From Vombatus ursinus (lineage: Eukaryota > Chordata > Mammalia > Diprotodontia > Vombatidae), in assembly GCF_900497805.2 (NCBI RefSeq), contig NW_020948739.1:15381910-15445909 (forward strand): 64,000 nucleotides of DNA, given 5' to 3'. Position numbers and translations under genes: made by a program. The notes under the pieces were generated by a model. The model was not told the origin of the DNA and did not search any database. It worked only from the letters and a program-made list of their open reading frames with translations. This document shows positions 1 to 11,945 of this stretch, in pieces. Position 1 is the stretch's first letter. Each line of letters opens with the position of its first letter.

Positions 1-776
1 TATTTTTCTACTGTCCATTGCTTTATAGTGTACCATACATTGTCTGAAGAGCAGGAAAACAATGTGTTCAACAGCTGTTGGAAGGGGTAGGGCACCTGCT
101 AAACTGTGGTCATACATCTGCCAGAATGCTGTAAGAAACATGTTCAAGAACTATGGGGGAAATCCTGCAGTTAATGTCACAGGAAGAGTAGGCCAAATCC
201 CGACTTTGTTTTTAGAAAGCATGAGTGGTTATCCAGAGAGCTGAAACATGATATTTCATCTCTGTCCAGAGTTTTTCTTTGGACATTTTAGGGAACTATA
301 TGTTAAGTTTCTTGGGTCTTTTTTTACCGAAGTGGTCACAAAACATAACAAAAATGTCAGTTCTTAAACTAGAACTAAAAAATCCTTTTCTTTTAGAAGT
401 CCAACTGAGGAAACATGTGAAAGTTATCTGACTGAAATTTTATGCATTTTACAATTGCTTTCATAAGTTACAAAATGTGTCCCTTTGTTAAAATGTACCT
501 GTCATGGTGTTTAAGTCCATTCATTTATGAAAGGGTGACAGTGGAGAGAAAACAGGACTGAGATGTAGGAGTCATGAGTTCTGTCTAGGCTTTATCAAAA
601 ACTCCTTATAATAACTATAACTCTAACATATGATTGTAATAAATACATATATGCTTTATCAATTGTCAAATGGGAATAATTACAACCTGCTCTGCCTATT
701 TGGATCAAATGAGAATAGATGCAAAATTGCATGTATAGGAAACACTATGCAAATAATACTAGTAATAAAATTAAAA
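1..776. other. Unrecognised A+T-rich sequence
   Basis: I recognise no repeat or gene here. The 60-codon open frame at 62-244 has no recognisable motif and is probably chance. Confidence 0.5.
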
Positions 777-1032
777 TGATAGCTAGCATTTTTAATAAAT
801 TATAACAAAAGCTAACATTTTAAGGTTTGCAAAGTGCATTGCAAATATTATTTCATTTAATCCTCATAACAATTCTGGGGAGTAGGTACTACGATCTCCA
901 CTTTGCACTTAAGGAAACTGAAAGAGTCAGAGATTAAGTCACTTGTCCAGAGTCACACGGCTAGTAAGTGATTTGAATTCACATATTCTTGAATCCAGGA
1001 ACAATGCTCTATCTACTCCACCACCTAGCTAC
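777..1032 (-). repeat. MIR/THER-type CORE-SINE, antisense
   Basis: The antisense core is visible: TTTGCAAAGTGCATTGCAAA, ATTTCATTTAATCCTCATAA, then AAGGAAACTGA and AGTCACACGGCTAGTAAGTG. It ends at the tRNA-like head read backwards, CCACCTAGCT. Full-length or nearly so, and strongly diverged. Confidence 0.85.
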
Positions 1033-1099
1033 AAACTTTGATTCTCACAACAAGGACGAGGTAAATGTTATTCTTCCCATTATAAAGAAAATGAAATTA

Positions 1100-1560
1100 A
1101 TCAACGAATAAACATTTATTAAGTGCCTATCATGTGCCAGGCACTGTCCTAAGAGCTGAGGATACAAATACAAGCAAAAAAAAGATACTTTCTGCCCTCA
1201 AAGAGTTTACATTTTAAAGAGGGAAGACAAAATATAAAAGAAAACCGAAAGAGGATGGTGGGGAGGAGAAGATACCACCACAGGGGCATGATGGTGAAGA
1301 TCAAGAGAGTCAGAAACATAGCTGGCAGAGGAGTGAAGTAGGGCCAGCCTGGGTCCTTCCCCAAAATGGTGGCTCCTTGGAAGGAACTCAACCAATGGGA
1401 GAAGGGGGCCAGAATGGTGGAAAGATGTCTCAGTGTAAGAGGCTCCAGGCAATGAAGGAATCTCTGTGGTAAGAGACTGATGAGTCGTGTTAATATTAGG
1501 GAGAATTAAATGTACAGCAGGGAGGGAAATTAAGCCATATTGGAGTAGGTAATTACCCAA
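1100..1560 (-). repeat. L2-tailed repeat, antisense (copy A)
   Basis: The first 120 bases are the antisense L2 3' end (AACATTTATTAAGTGCC, GTGCCAGGCACTGTCC, TCTGCCCTCAAAGAG). The rest is purine-rich with the block GGGGCATGATGG, and is not a part of L2 that I can place. A similar arrangement occurs at 35,588-36,118, where it interrupts another L2, so this may be a separate mobile unit that borrows an L2 tail. The outer end is uncertain. Confidence 0.55.
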
Positions 1561-1631
1561 TAATTACCCAATTACCTAATCCCTTCCACCACTTACATTC
1601 AAAGCAACTATCTAGCCATCAAGTTGAACTC

Positions 1632-1711
1632 AAATGAGATAACACTTTTAAAACACTGCTAATCTCAAAGCACTACACAAATGTTAGCTATCTTTATTAT
1701 TAGTATTATTA
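1632..1711 (+). repeat. MIR-type 3' end, sense
   Basis: AAATGAGATAACAC, then CAAATGTTAGCTATC and a (TTA)n-like end are typical of a CORE-SINE tail. The 5' half is missing. Confidence 0.6.
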
Positions 1712-1797
1712 AACTCTGTCATCATCTGTGTTCCCTACCAACGTTATTAAACATGATTACATATTCAAAGAATTTGGCCCAATGCCACCACTGGTTT

Positions 1798-2042
1798 AAA
1801 GCAACTAGATGGTTCAGTGGATAGAGCACTAGACCTGGAGTTCAAATCTGGTCCCAGACACTAACTAGCTATATGATCCTGTGTCACTTCATTGCTGACC
1901 AACTCAATTTCCTCAATTCTAAAATAGGGATTTAAAAAGTAACTATCTCCCAGGGTTGTTGTAAGGATCAAATGAGGTATTTGTAAAACATTTAGTACAG
2001 GGCTGGCACACAGTAGGTGCTTAATAAATGCTTGTTCCTTTC
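1798..2042 (+). repeat. CORE-SINE (THER/MAR1-like), sense
   Basis: It has a tRNA-like head (GGTTCAGTGGATAGAGCACT, GAGTTCAAATCTGG), the core CTAGCTATATGATCCTG, the CTCCCAGGGTTGTTGTAAGG block and an L2-like tail CACAGTAGGTGCTTAATAAA. Complete in outline and moderately diverged. Confidence 0.9.
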
Positions 2043-3431
2043 CCCTTAAAGCAAAAGCCATATTGAGGTTATATTTTCTTTGTTCTTTAGACAGGCCAAG
2101 AGAGCAGTATTGGTCAATAAACATTTTCTCCAACCCTAACAGGGACTTGTGTTTACTGTAACACATTTTTAAACACTGAAGAAACACCCATGGTTTTCAA
2201 TCAAAAGGAAAACATTCCAAGATACTCTAAAGAATATGTTTTTTAAATCCCCACATCATTTTGTTTTTCAGGTTTCTAGAATACAATGGTGATCATTAAT
2301 GTTCTAAGGCTACTACCTTTTTTTTAACTATTTGTCACCACACAATGAATAAAACAGAAAAAGTGGAGTCAAATGTTTACATCTCATTTTTAGTTCAAAG
2401 GTAAAGATTTTCCTCACCTGAAAACCTATTCTCCTCTAGCAAGAGACTATGGAAATTATTTATAAACAATCTATGTTAAATTGATATGAGAAACCATTAT
2501 ATATGAGCACAGCAAATGCTTTATTGATCCTTCATGTTCTTCACAAGCAAGCTCTAATGGCCAAAGTACTATGAGCCTTGGGCCCTGTCAAATTGCTTCT
2601 TAGCTTAGGTGATTCTAAGGTAACAAAACACAATTTATATCAATCAGGGAGAACAAATGTGATTGAGAGGAGAGCTGAAGGTCTGACCCCTGAACCAGAA
2701 ATCCAAGCAATGACCACTATTCCTAGCAACTTTAGTAAGTTCAACAGGAGTTTGAGAGGAAAAAAATAAGAAGTCAAAATAACAAAGCTAACTAATCATT
2801 CAGAAGACAGAAAATGATCTATAAAGCACTATGAAAAGTTTAAGACTGGTATTAGGATGTAGAAATAAGATTGTGATATGTAGTGACAAAGATAGGCTTC
2901 CTACTGTACCGTACACTGAAGTAATGGATCCAATTTGGTTCTCCACGATTTGAGAGGAATGTAGAAAAGCCAGAGAGGGTCTAGGTAGTAGCATTAACTT
3001 TAAATACATAAGAATACAATAGGGATTATGTGAAAAGCTAAAGATGTCTTAATATTCGTGACAGATGGCTTTTGAGGGTAAAAATTTACTGTTTTCCATT
3101 GATACCAATCCTTAACAAGGAAAGGATAAAATTGCAGGAGCAGAGTTTTACAGTACAGATAAAAACCTTTTGAATATGAAGGTAGCTAGATATTCTGGAG
3201 TTATTCAGGGCAGATGTAAATGAATTGGCTGCAAAAATCTTCAAAAGTAAGGTAATTATTTATCTGTCATAGTTTAGGTAGAGTCCTACATGAAGATTAA
3301 ATGAGTAAAGCATGAAATTATCTCTAAGCATCACTTTCTGCCCTCTCATCCTACTGTAAGATAGAAAAAAAAGGTAAAGAATGAGACAGACTAACACTGC
3401 AGTGATAAATGCTTTTAAAAATGTTACCTAT
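2043..3431. other. Unrecognised sequence
   Basis: I see no repeat, gene or clear composition shift. Short open frames lack motifs. Confidence 0.45.
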
Positions 3432-3551
3432 AGGGGCAGCTAGGTGGCACAGTGGATAGAGCACCGGCCCTGGATTCAGGAGGACCTGAGTTCAAATCTA
3501 GCCTCGGACACATAACACTTACTAGCTGTGTGACCCCGGGCAAGTCACTTA
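3432..3551 (+). repeat. WSINE1-like SINE, sense
   Basis: It starts with GGGGCAGCTAGGTGGCACAG and shows the pol III B-box-like GAGTTCAAATC and the core TAGCTGTGTGACC. The copy stops at GCAAGTCACTTA and runs straight into a GT microsatellite, so the A-rich tail appears replaced by repeat expansion. Confidence 0.9.
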
Positions 3552-3625
3552 TATGTGGGTATGTGTGTGTGTGTGTGTGTGTGTGTATACATATACATAT
3601 ATATGTATGTATGTATGTATATATT
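3552..3625. repeat. (GT)n then (TA)/(TATG)n microsatellite
   Basis: A pure GT run at about 3,563-3,586 is followed by alternating TA and TATG units. The nearby Val/Cys- or Tyr-rich open frame is a translation of this repeat. Confidence 0.9.
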
Positions 3626-5311
3626 ACCTAGAGTCAATGGTCACCATAGTCAAATCCTCAAAGAATAAACTGTTAACGTTTCTGCACATTAAAAAGTTCT
3701 TTTCTAGGACTCATCTAAATGTGCTCCCAGAAGTTAAACTGATTCCAACATCATCAAGGCTTTCAGTTATTTAAAAGTTGTTGCAGCTGTGTTATAATTT
3801 CTTTTCATCTTACTTTAAATTTTGGGTCACTACCAGCCCCAGTGGAGATGCTATACACCACTTATAAAGTGGACACTGGCTGTGAACAATTAATTATCTT
3901 GTTTTCCTCACAAATTCCATGTGTATACTTATCTAGAAAATATAAAGACTAAGAAATGTGTCTTCATTCTATATATATTAGAAGGGAAGTTAAAATAGAT
4001 AGTGTATTCTCACAGAAGTTATACATAGAACACAGGTAATAAAAACTGTGATTACTTATAAACTGCCTACAAACTAAGAAACTTCTTTAATAGAAACAAA
4101 GTTCTGGACAATAAAAGTTAGTGCCAACAAACCATAGGGAACTTGCAACAGTCCACTGGGAAAAGCCTAGCACTTGAAGCCAAGACTAAACAAGGCTATA
4201 TTTTTCAAACTCTATCCAAAAACATCCTGTGTGCCTTATACTTAAACTGCACAGTATTCAGTTTCCGATTTCTCTATCTAAAAAAGGGGGAGAAAAACCT
4301 TAAAATCAATCCACAGCAAAACGCCGGTTGGCTAACCACAGATCCTATATTTTATTCAAAAATTGCTATTGTTGCAAAAGACATGGGGGTAAACATGGAA
4401 ACATAAACTATTTGTTTCTTTAAAAAAAGATTAAAGCTCAAAGGGGTTTAGTCAATGTTAAAGTGACTTTCACATATTAGAAGGACTAAACTGAATGTCA
4501 TTATTAGTTAATTTAAGTGTGATAGGGGTTTGAGAACTGACTGGCATTCTAGGATTTGTAGTGCAGAAAGAAAGCATTTCTTCTCATTCCTGAAAGCTAT
4601 TTGGAAGATCGAAATCTTAGTAGTGAAAGGCAGATTTCAGTCATTCCTTAGGAGTTTTGAAAAAGACACACAATCTGTGAGAGGGCAGACTGCAAGGTAG
4701 GAGCAGGAACTATAATGAGCAGAGAGGCAGCCTTTAGTGGAGGATGCTGGCATTTTCAATCCTGCCCGGGATTTCGGCTGAGCTGGAGAGAAAGAGCAAC
4801 ACAAGAACAATAGTGAGAACAGAACAGGGAGAGACAGAAGCTGAGCTGGGTCAGAAAAGGAAGAAATGAAAGTTAGCTAGAAATATACAGAACAAATTGT
4901 GACGAAAAGCCAAATGTTAAGAGTTTTTTCCCTCCTAATTGGACAGCTCTGAATTATTTTGATTGTATTGATAATAGTGAAACACCAGAGAACGAACCAC
5001 AGATACCTAAAGGCCATTAATTACATTGCCCCAGGCTTAAAGTGAGCTAATTGATGTGATGTAATAGGGTATAGGGGTGTAGGTGACTGACTCTCCAGCG
5101 GGAAAGAAAAAGGGCTGGGACCAGAGGGAAAAAATCCTACTCTAAACCACACCAAGGAGGAAACAGGAAGGTCAGGTCCATCCCTTTCCTTAAGGAAGGA
5201 GGGATCAGACAATATCTGGTACCAGCCAGTTAACTTTACTCTCCATAGCAACACTCACAAGTCAGTAAACATTTATCAGGCATTTGCGGGTTTTAGCAAT
5301 CATTGACAAAT
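3626..5311. other. Unrecognised sequence
   Basis: No repeat recognised. The part from about 4,670 to 4,870 is purine-rich. No exon can be supported. Confidence 0.45.
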
Positions 5312-5428
5312 TGTAAGCCTGGGAAAGCTATCTTTCAGTGCCCCAGGCAACTTTCTAAAACTATACATTGCAGAGAAGTGCTGATCTTCATGAGCAGAGA
5401 AAGTTCCCCACAAGGATCTCAAACCAAA
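5312..5428 (+). repeat. 3' half of a CORE-like SINE, sense
   Basis: It contains GCCCCAGGCAACTTTCTAAA and TTGCAGAGAAG, the same tail type as the fuller copy at 6,968-7,200. Confidence 0.65.
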
Positions 5429-5447
5429 AAAGAAAAAAAATCATATT

Positions 5448-5545
5448 AGACCCTGTGACAGGTGCTTGGGCTACAAAGACAGACAGACAGACAGAAACAA
5501 AGAAAAGGAAACTACCTTGAGGAGCTTTTGGAAATCAATGGTTTG
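5448..5545 (-). repeat. L2 3' end fragment, antisense, with (ACAG)n
   Basis: CAGGTGCTTGGGCTACAAAG and ACCTTGAGGAGCTTTTG are the antisense L2 end. A short (GACA)n run at 5,478-5,494 has expanded inside it. Confidence 0.6.
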
Positions 5546-5566
5546 TAGATGAAATACAACATGTAT

Positions 5567-5823
5567 GTTATTGTTCAGTCATTTTTGAGTTGTGTCAGAC
5601 TCTTTATGACCCCATCTGGTGTTTTCTCGGCAAAGATACTGGGGCAGTTTGCCATTTCCTTCTCCAGCTAATTTTACAGCTGAGGAACCTGAGGTAAACA
5701 GGGTTAAATGACTAGCCCAAGGTCACACAGCTACTAAGTGTGTAAGGCTGGATTTGAACTCAGGAAGATGAGTCTTCCCAACTCTAGGCATGACACTCTA
5801 TCCACCATGCCACCCAGCTACCC
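5567..5823 (-). repeat. MAR1-type SINE, antisense
   Basis: It reads TTGTTCAGTCATTTTTGAGT, TTTATGACCCC, CCATTTCCTTCTCCAGC, the core GGTCACACAGCTACTAAGTG and a reversed tRNA-like head ending CCACCCAGCTACCC. Near full length (about 257 bp). Confidence 0.92.
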
Positions 5824-6967
5824 TTCTTTCAAGGTACCAAGTACAGAGATAATAGTATCACTCAGATCTCACTGGAGAGTTACAGTTATTAGCATTTTAA
5901 TTCCAATATAGTCCCTTACTTAGAAGCTCTGTAAAAGTCTCTATTTGATATTGAGCGAAATTCAACAAAAGAGCAGTCAGGCTGACTCATGAGTCAGAAC
6001 AATTTCCTAGCTCCTGAAACATCAAACAGATTTCTTCATAGGGCAGTCCCACAACCTGGATCTCCAGAAATGCTCCACTGTGACCGTAACAAGACGGCAG
6101 GACTTGGGTTGTAAAATTCTGATCAAATGAACTTCATCCCAATTTGACCAACACATTCCTCAATTTCCTACTGTTCTGATTGGAACTATATAGCTCCTCC
6201 ATTGAGATAATGACAACTTGTGGCGCCAGCAAGATTGGATTTCAGATTTAGAAATTGCATTATATTCCATTAAAGTCCCCTTACAAAAATGTGTATTGGG
6301 CAGGTAATATTTTAGAGTCAATTTTCGTCTCCAAACGCTATTTACTTGTGACACAATTTCGTACACAATAAAATACAAGTTATGTGTCTGCGTTTAGATG
6401 TTGAAAATCTAAGTAAAAGAAAAAATTTATTAAATATCTAAAAGTTGTTATTTTTACATCAAAATAGAGTGCTATTGCTATAAATTGGAGTTGTAGTGTT
6501 TTAAAAAAATAATTTCACTTCTGATTTAGAAGTGAATTGTTATTCAATTAACTGTGTCAACAATGTATATTACATATGGCATAAATTTTCTTACAGAAAT
6601 TGTTCATGAGTGAATAGTACTACTTTACCAATGGAATTTTCAGAATTGTTTTTTTCTAATTTAATGAGATGAAATATTATAAAGTTCCCATTAGAGAAAA
6701 TAACTGCATTCACAGGTCTGGGGCATGGGGAGAGGTGAGGAAGATGGAGAAGACAGAACACAGAGTGACACACAGACATATGGAAAGAAATTACATTAAC
6801 GACAAATGAAAAATTCTAAGAAATACTTGGCTATGAAAAGAATTAATCCAGACTGCCAAAGCTCAGTATTTGACTGATCTTGAAAGAACTGCAAGTTCCA
6901 TCCTGTTGTCCAGAAGTATATCCATACCCAAATATCCTTGATTTTAAAGATTTATCAGAAAGAGGAA
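5824..6967. other. Unrecognised sequence
   Basis: No repeat or gene recognised. Open frames on the minus strand near 6,160 and 6,591 show no motif. Confidence 0.45.
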
Positions 6968-7200
6968 AGGTAGCACGATGCAGAGGATAAACAGCTGGCT
7001 TCAGAGTCAGGAAGATTTGGATTCAAACCCACCTCAAACACGTAATTGCTGTCTGACCCAAGGCAATTCATCTAACAGCTCAAGAGTTTCAGGCAACTCC
7101 CTAAAACTTTGAGTTTCAGAGGTGGCTGGTAGAGGGTGATTTCCCTCATCAAAAAGTTCCCTCTACCAATAAAATCAAGCGTCAAAGTCCTATTTTTGTC
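6968..7200 (+). repeat. tRNA-derived SINE with CAACTC-type tail, sense
   Basis: The head is CAGAGGATAAACAGCTGGC then GATTCAAACC, followed by TCAGGCAACTCCCTAAAACT and a 3' part with CTCATC and CTCTACCAATAAAATCA. It shares its tail with the fragment at 5,312-5,428. Confidence 0.75.
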
Positions 7201-7672
7201 TTAGGGAAGATAATTGTTTCTCATATACAAACACTACTGAAATGTCGAAAAGCATTGTTTACACAAATCCCTTTTCCCCTTCTGCTGTTTAAATACATTT
7301 CCTCTTAGGGTCAAGTAACTTGTTACCAGTTTCCATATAATAATCTTCAAATACATGAAGAATATTAGATCATCCTTCAGCCTCTGAACAACTATTAACA
7401 GATGTATATTTTAGCTTGCAAAGTATATAAAGTTCTTATTTTTACACACACACACTGCTTATTTTCCACTGAAATTTCTGATGATGTTGCATACCATAGT
7501 AATTTAGTCTTTCTGGATCATGTGGGGATCAAAGTCCTTACAACTATCAAATTGTTCAACATAAGAAACTGATACAGTTTTATGAATGGACAAGACCCTA
7601 AAGAAGATGTGTTACTATCTGCTTTGCTGCTGCACCTCAAGGACCACTGTGCCTTTCCATGTAACATGTAGT
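7201..7672. other. Unrecognised sequence
   Basis: Nothing recognised beyond a short (CA)5 tract near 7,445. Confidence 0.4.
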
Positions 7673-7811
7673 TGAAACCTCCTATATGTGCTGTCTCCCC
7701 AGCTGGAAGGGGAGCTCTATTAGAACAGAGGCTGTCTTGCTTTTTTTCTACTGGTCTTCTCAGTGCTTTGCACTGAACAAAAACTTAATAAATGCTTTTT
7801 AATTCATTTCC
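7673..7811 (+). repeat. L2 3' end, sense
   Basis: TCTCCCCAGCTGGAAGGGGA, AGAGGCTGTCTTG and CTTAATAAATGC follow the L2 3' UTR order. Confidence 0.75.
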
Positions 7812-8029
7812 ATTGTATAGCCAAGCTACTTTCTCAAGTTTCTAACTTTCCTTCCCTTTAAATAAAAGGGTATCCAGCAAGACTGGGATGAACTAAGTGA
7901 AATTATCACAACCCAAAATGTATACACAATCAAAATAATAAAGGAAATTTATACTTAAAAGAAGTTCTTTGGGTAATTGTAATAACCAAAGAACAGATAA
8001 TTAAACATGACTTTACTTTCAGTATCAAG

Positions 8030-8205
8030 GCAGGAGATTATAAGGGCAGAATGTTACCCATACTGTATCATCAGATGAGGTAACTGTATCATTTGTTTTT
8101 GCTTCACTGTTTTAAGAGGCCTGGAGGAGAAGGGAAAGGAGAATGTCTATCTATATCCGGAAGTGACTGTATTATAAAAACAAAAACTTATATTGTTTAA
8201 ATTAA
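8030..8205 (+). repeat. Possible L1 3' UTR fragment, sense
   Basis: It resembles 20,850-21,025: both have a GAATGTTACC/GAATGCTGCA-like start, then TTTTTGCTTCACTGTTTTA or a close variant, and an A-rich end. The family is inferred only from this similarity and its position after an L1 in the second copy. Confidence 0.4.
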
Positions 8206-8334
8206 GATGTATTATTTGTTTAAAAATGTTACATTAAATAATAAAATAGTTAAAAAACTTAATGTTTTATCTATGAAACATTTAAAGGCAATCAAAAATC
8301 AAAACCACCAAAATAAATCACTAAATGCATTCCT

Positions 8335-8400
8335 TCTTCACATTCAATCAACAAGTATATATTAAGTGCTTACTGTATGATGGGCTCTATGCTAAAAAAG
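8335..8400 (-). repeat. L2 3' end fragment, antisense
   Basis: TCAATCAACAAGTATATATT and AAGTGCTTACTGTATGATGG are the antisense L2 terminus. Confidence 0.6.
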
Positions 8401-8574
8401 CTCTATGGGCTCTCTCATTTACATGAATCATACTAAAGCAAAAGTAGATGCATTCCAGTCTTGTAAGTGCCCTTCCCTAACACATTTGCATCAAAACGTT
8501 GCTAACCTGTGAGGACACATGAGTAGCAGAAAGGTGAAGCTGGCCACTATTGCACCAACGTAAGTCGATACAAG

Positions 8575-8765
8575 CTTATAGGAGGGTTAGAGCTAAAAAA
8601 GACTTATCTAATTCAGCCTCTTCATTTTATAGATGAGGGTAATGAGGCTCAGGGATGTTTAATAATTTGACTGAGTTTGCACAGGTAATAAAGGGGAAAT
8701 GCTGGGATATAAAACCTGTTCTGTCTCTCTTACCCCAAATTCGTTACTCTTTCCACTATCAATAC
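8575..8765 (-). repeat. MIR-type SINE, antisense
   Basis: TTCATTTTATAGATGAGGGT, GAGGCTCAGGGATG and a degenerate core reading toward a lost tRNA head. Confidence 0.7.
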
Positions 8766-10844
8766 ATATCCACCATAGTTGTTTAGCCTTCCTAGCTCCC
8801 TCCTACTTGCCTCTTTTCCCCTGGCCCCCCAAATCTGTCCATGGGCTAGGTGAGTTCCTCCTTTCTGAACCAGAAGCTGTTCTTCTTACATATGATGAGA
8901 AATTGCTGATGATTAGATAAAGTTGATTCTTAGCCCTATCATTTTAAATACCTTAAAAAAAAAACCCAGTGAGACACTCACTGATTTCCAACAAAATGGA
9001 TATCATGCTATAAAAGGGAGAAAAAGTACCAAAAGCAAAACAAATGTGTAGGAGATAAATTCACTTCACAGTCAATATTTACCAAAAATAAATTATATCC
9101 ACAACTCTCTCAGTTGGATACAAATGGCAAGCTACATGGCCCCCTGTATCGATGCTGAAAGCCAGCCAGAGCCTGCGGTTTGGCTCCCTCACAATGTTTA
9201 AATACGAGAACTCACACAACAGCACCCAAATGACCAAATAATATGTGCGCTCCTCACAGCTAAGGAGAGAAACACAAAGCAACATATACATACATACACA
9301 GAAATACACACACACACACACATTCACACATAGAAGAGAGACACAGCACCTAATTTAATATTTCGTAACTACAGGTTACTAATCATGCCTCCCCTAGGGA
9401 CCTTATGTAGATGAATGAGGTAATGTGTGTTACCAAAGCTGAAAACATTCCCTGTCTCTCACTTTATTAATTCTCTATCTGCATGATCTTTCTATTCTTT
9501 ACATGAAACAGTGTATAAATTCAAAAAAATCTAGAAAAGCCTGTAGGAAATGTGTCAGAGATAGTACATTCATCATCTGCATAAGGGTTTCATTTTCTCA
9601 CTGCATTCTCTCCCTAATCATTATGATGTTCCCAGTTTGAAGAAAGCAAATAAAGCAGGAACAAGCTTGTTTCTTGACCCCGATATACCAAGAAGGCAGT
9701 CAGTTCAAACATTTATTCAACATCTACTACATTAAACATACATAAAGAAAAGGTATTGAGGAAGATGGGCAAAGAGTAACACAAGATGAATTGATAAAAT
9801 AAAAAATTAATTAAAACTTAAAATTTTAAAACATTCAGGAACAGAGTAGTGTGCCAGGTGCTAGAGAAATTAACATAAATGACAATCCCTGATCCAAACA
9901 TAATTTTATAGCTTCACACATGTCAGAATTTCTCCCAGGAGGGCTGATCATGCACCTTCAAAGCATTCTTACTAGACTGTCACTCTAACTTGCTGTGGAT
10001 CAACAATTTATGACCTTCAAGAAACACAAAGTCCATTACCGAACCTGTATCAAAGTTTTTCAAGCTCTGGCAGAAGCTCCAAAAAACTGAGAATAATGTC
10101 TATGCCACCGTGAGGCACCACAATAAGAATATGGTGGATTTCCATTTTATGACATTAGAAAATGGAATGTAGATGATATATTCAATATATTGATGTTTTC
10201 TACACAACCAGAGTAAAGTACTTTTCAAAATACAAGCTGATAGCTTTAAGAACCATATTTCCTAATTATCACCACTTTCTCCTACTGTTGTTTGTCAGTA
10301 TAACTGAAATACCTACTTCCTTGATAGCAGTTCTTAATCTGAGATGCATGAACTTTAAAAAAAAAAGGATAATCATTTCAATATAATTGGTTTTCTTTAT
10401 ATTAGTACATATTCTATTGTATGCATTTAAATATATTAATTGGAAAAAGAATCCATAGACTTTAGACTGGCAAAAGATATCTGGTCTTAAAAAGCCTTAG
10501 GAATGTGTGTATACCTACACACATGTGAGTATATACTTGTGTTCACATATGTGTGTGCATACATGAATATACGGGGGAGGCTCAAATTAGCAAATAAGGG
10601 AATCAGTCTGTACATGAAAAAAACAAGAGAGTAAAAGAATGAAATAACAGATCTAAGCATTAGTCAATCCCTGTGTATGTTGGCATGGGGATTTACATGC
10701 CAAAGAGTAGCACACCAGGTTATTCATGCAATTAAGTCTGTTGTTATATTTAAGTTGTAACCATCTCAGAATCTACTTTTCCAGCACAATCCTCCTCTCT
10801 TTCCTAAGATCTTTATTTGCAATTTTAAGCAGCAAGGGTAATTG
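8766..10844. other. Mostly unrecognised sequence with a CA repeat
   Basis: A (CA)n tract lies at about 9,296-9,322. Weak antisense L2-end similarity is visible near 9,705-9,750 and 9,840-9,910 (GTGTGCCAGGTGCTAG). A TG/TA-rich patch lies at 10,505-10,570. No gene is supported. Confidence 0.45.
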
Positions 10845-11190
10845 GAATTCAATTTAATTAGCATCTAATAATCACATATTATGTATAGAATACTAAACTA
10901 GGTGCTTAGCGAGTTATAAATCTTAAGCAAAACATTCCTTACCCTCAGAACCTATTTACTAATAGCAGAATATGATGCCATGAATTATAAAGCAAAATAA
11001 TACACAAGGGGTACAAAATCCCATATTAAGGTTGGAGAAAGATTTGGGAATGCTCATCATATCAAGGAAGGCTTCCTAGGAGGGCTTGGAAAGACAGGCA
11101 GAATGTTGTTTCTGTCAAAGAGGATAATCTTTGGGTTGAAAAGGACAAAACAAATATGGCTAATGGGATGAAAATTCAATACAAGTACAG
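10845..11190 (-). repeat. L2 3' part, antisense
   Basis: AACTAGGTGCTTAGC, TCCTTACCCTCAGAACC, AGGAAGGCTTCCTAGG and AAAGACAGGCAGAATG follow the order of an antisense L2 3' region. Confidence 0.65.
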
Positions 11191-11537
11191 AGCGTATAAG
11201 AGGGCACTTAGCTATTCTTGATGAATTTAAGTTGCCAGACCCCAGTCAACTTTGTTGAAGGACACCAGAAAAAAAAAACAAAAACTAGTCACGATTGCTA
11301 AGCTGTTGTTGTTGGTGACCTTTGAAAGACTGTTAAAAATGGAAAAAGTGAGGGGTTAAAGAAAGGAGGAAATGTTTCAATTTTTAATGGAGTCAAAAAA
11401 CTATAGGTCAGTGAGCTTGACACAATTCCTGGCAAAATTCTAAGGGAATATATTATTAAAGTAATGGTCAGTGAATATCTAGAAAAGGAAACAATAATGA
11501 CAGAGTCAGTACATCCTCTGTAAGAACTCATCATGCC

Positions 11538-11675
11538 AGCCAATTCAGGAATGTGTTTTGTTTGACTATGCATATTTGTTATAAGGGTTTTGTTTTTCTT
11601 TCTTTTTTTTTTAAGTGAGGTAGATGTGAGAGAGAGAAAAAATAGATTGTTGTTAATTTAACATTTAAAAAATAA
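11538..11675 (+). repeat. L1 3' end inserted in L3/CR1
   Basis: TTTTGTTTGACTATGCATAT and GGGTTTTGTTTTTC match the L1 3' UTR seen at 20,735-20,790. The L3/CR1 sequence resumes after it, and ATGCCA occurs on both sides as a possible short target duplication. Confidence 0.7.
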
Positions 11676-11754
11676 CTTTATGCCATACTAACTTTATTTC
11701 TCTTTTTGAAAGCCTTATTAAACTGATAGACCAAAGTAATCTATTTCTATAGCA

Positions 11755-11945
11755 TTCTTAATCCTTCTTAATCCAAGTACCTTCCTTCTGTTGATTACTT
11801 CCTACTTGTCCTGTATGTAGCTTCTTTGTACTTAATTTTCTCCTTCATTCCACTATGAGTTCCTCAAGGCCAGGAGCTGTCCTTTTGTGTTTCTTTGTAT
11901 TCCTAATGCTTAGCATAGTGTCAGACACAGAGGTTATTGATTAAC
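11755..11945 (+). repeat. L2 3' end inserted in L3/CR1, sense
   Basis: ATGAGTTCCTCAAGGCCAGG, CTTTGTATTCCTAATGCTTA and GTGTCAGACACAG are an L2 3' UTR. The L3/CR1 frame continues on the far side. Confidence 0.7.

Noticed and set aside
3432-3551. Possible tRNA gene from the A-box/B-box-like head
   Set aside because: The head belongs to a SINE with a CORE domain, as in many copies here. No cloverleaf with a proper acceptor stem is present.
5478-5494. Short (GACA)n run considered as a CRISPR-like or satellite array
   Set aside because: It is only about four units inside an antisense L2 end, with no spacer structure.
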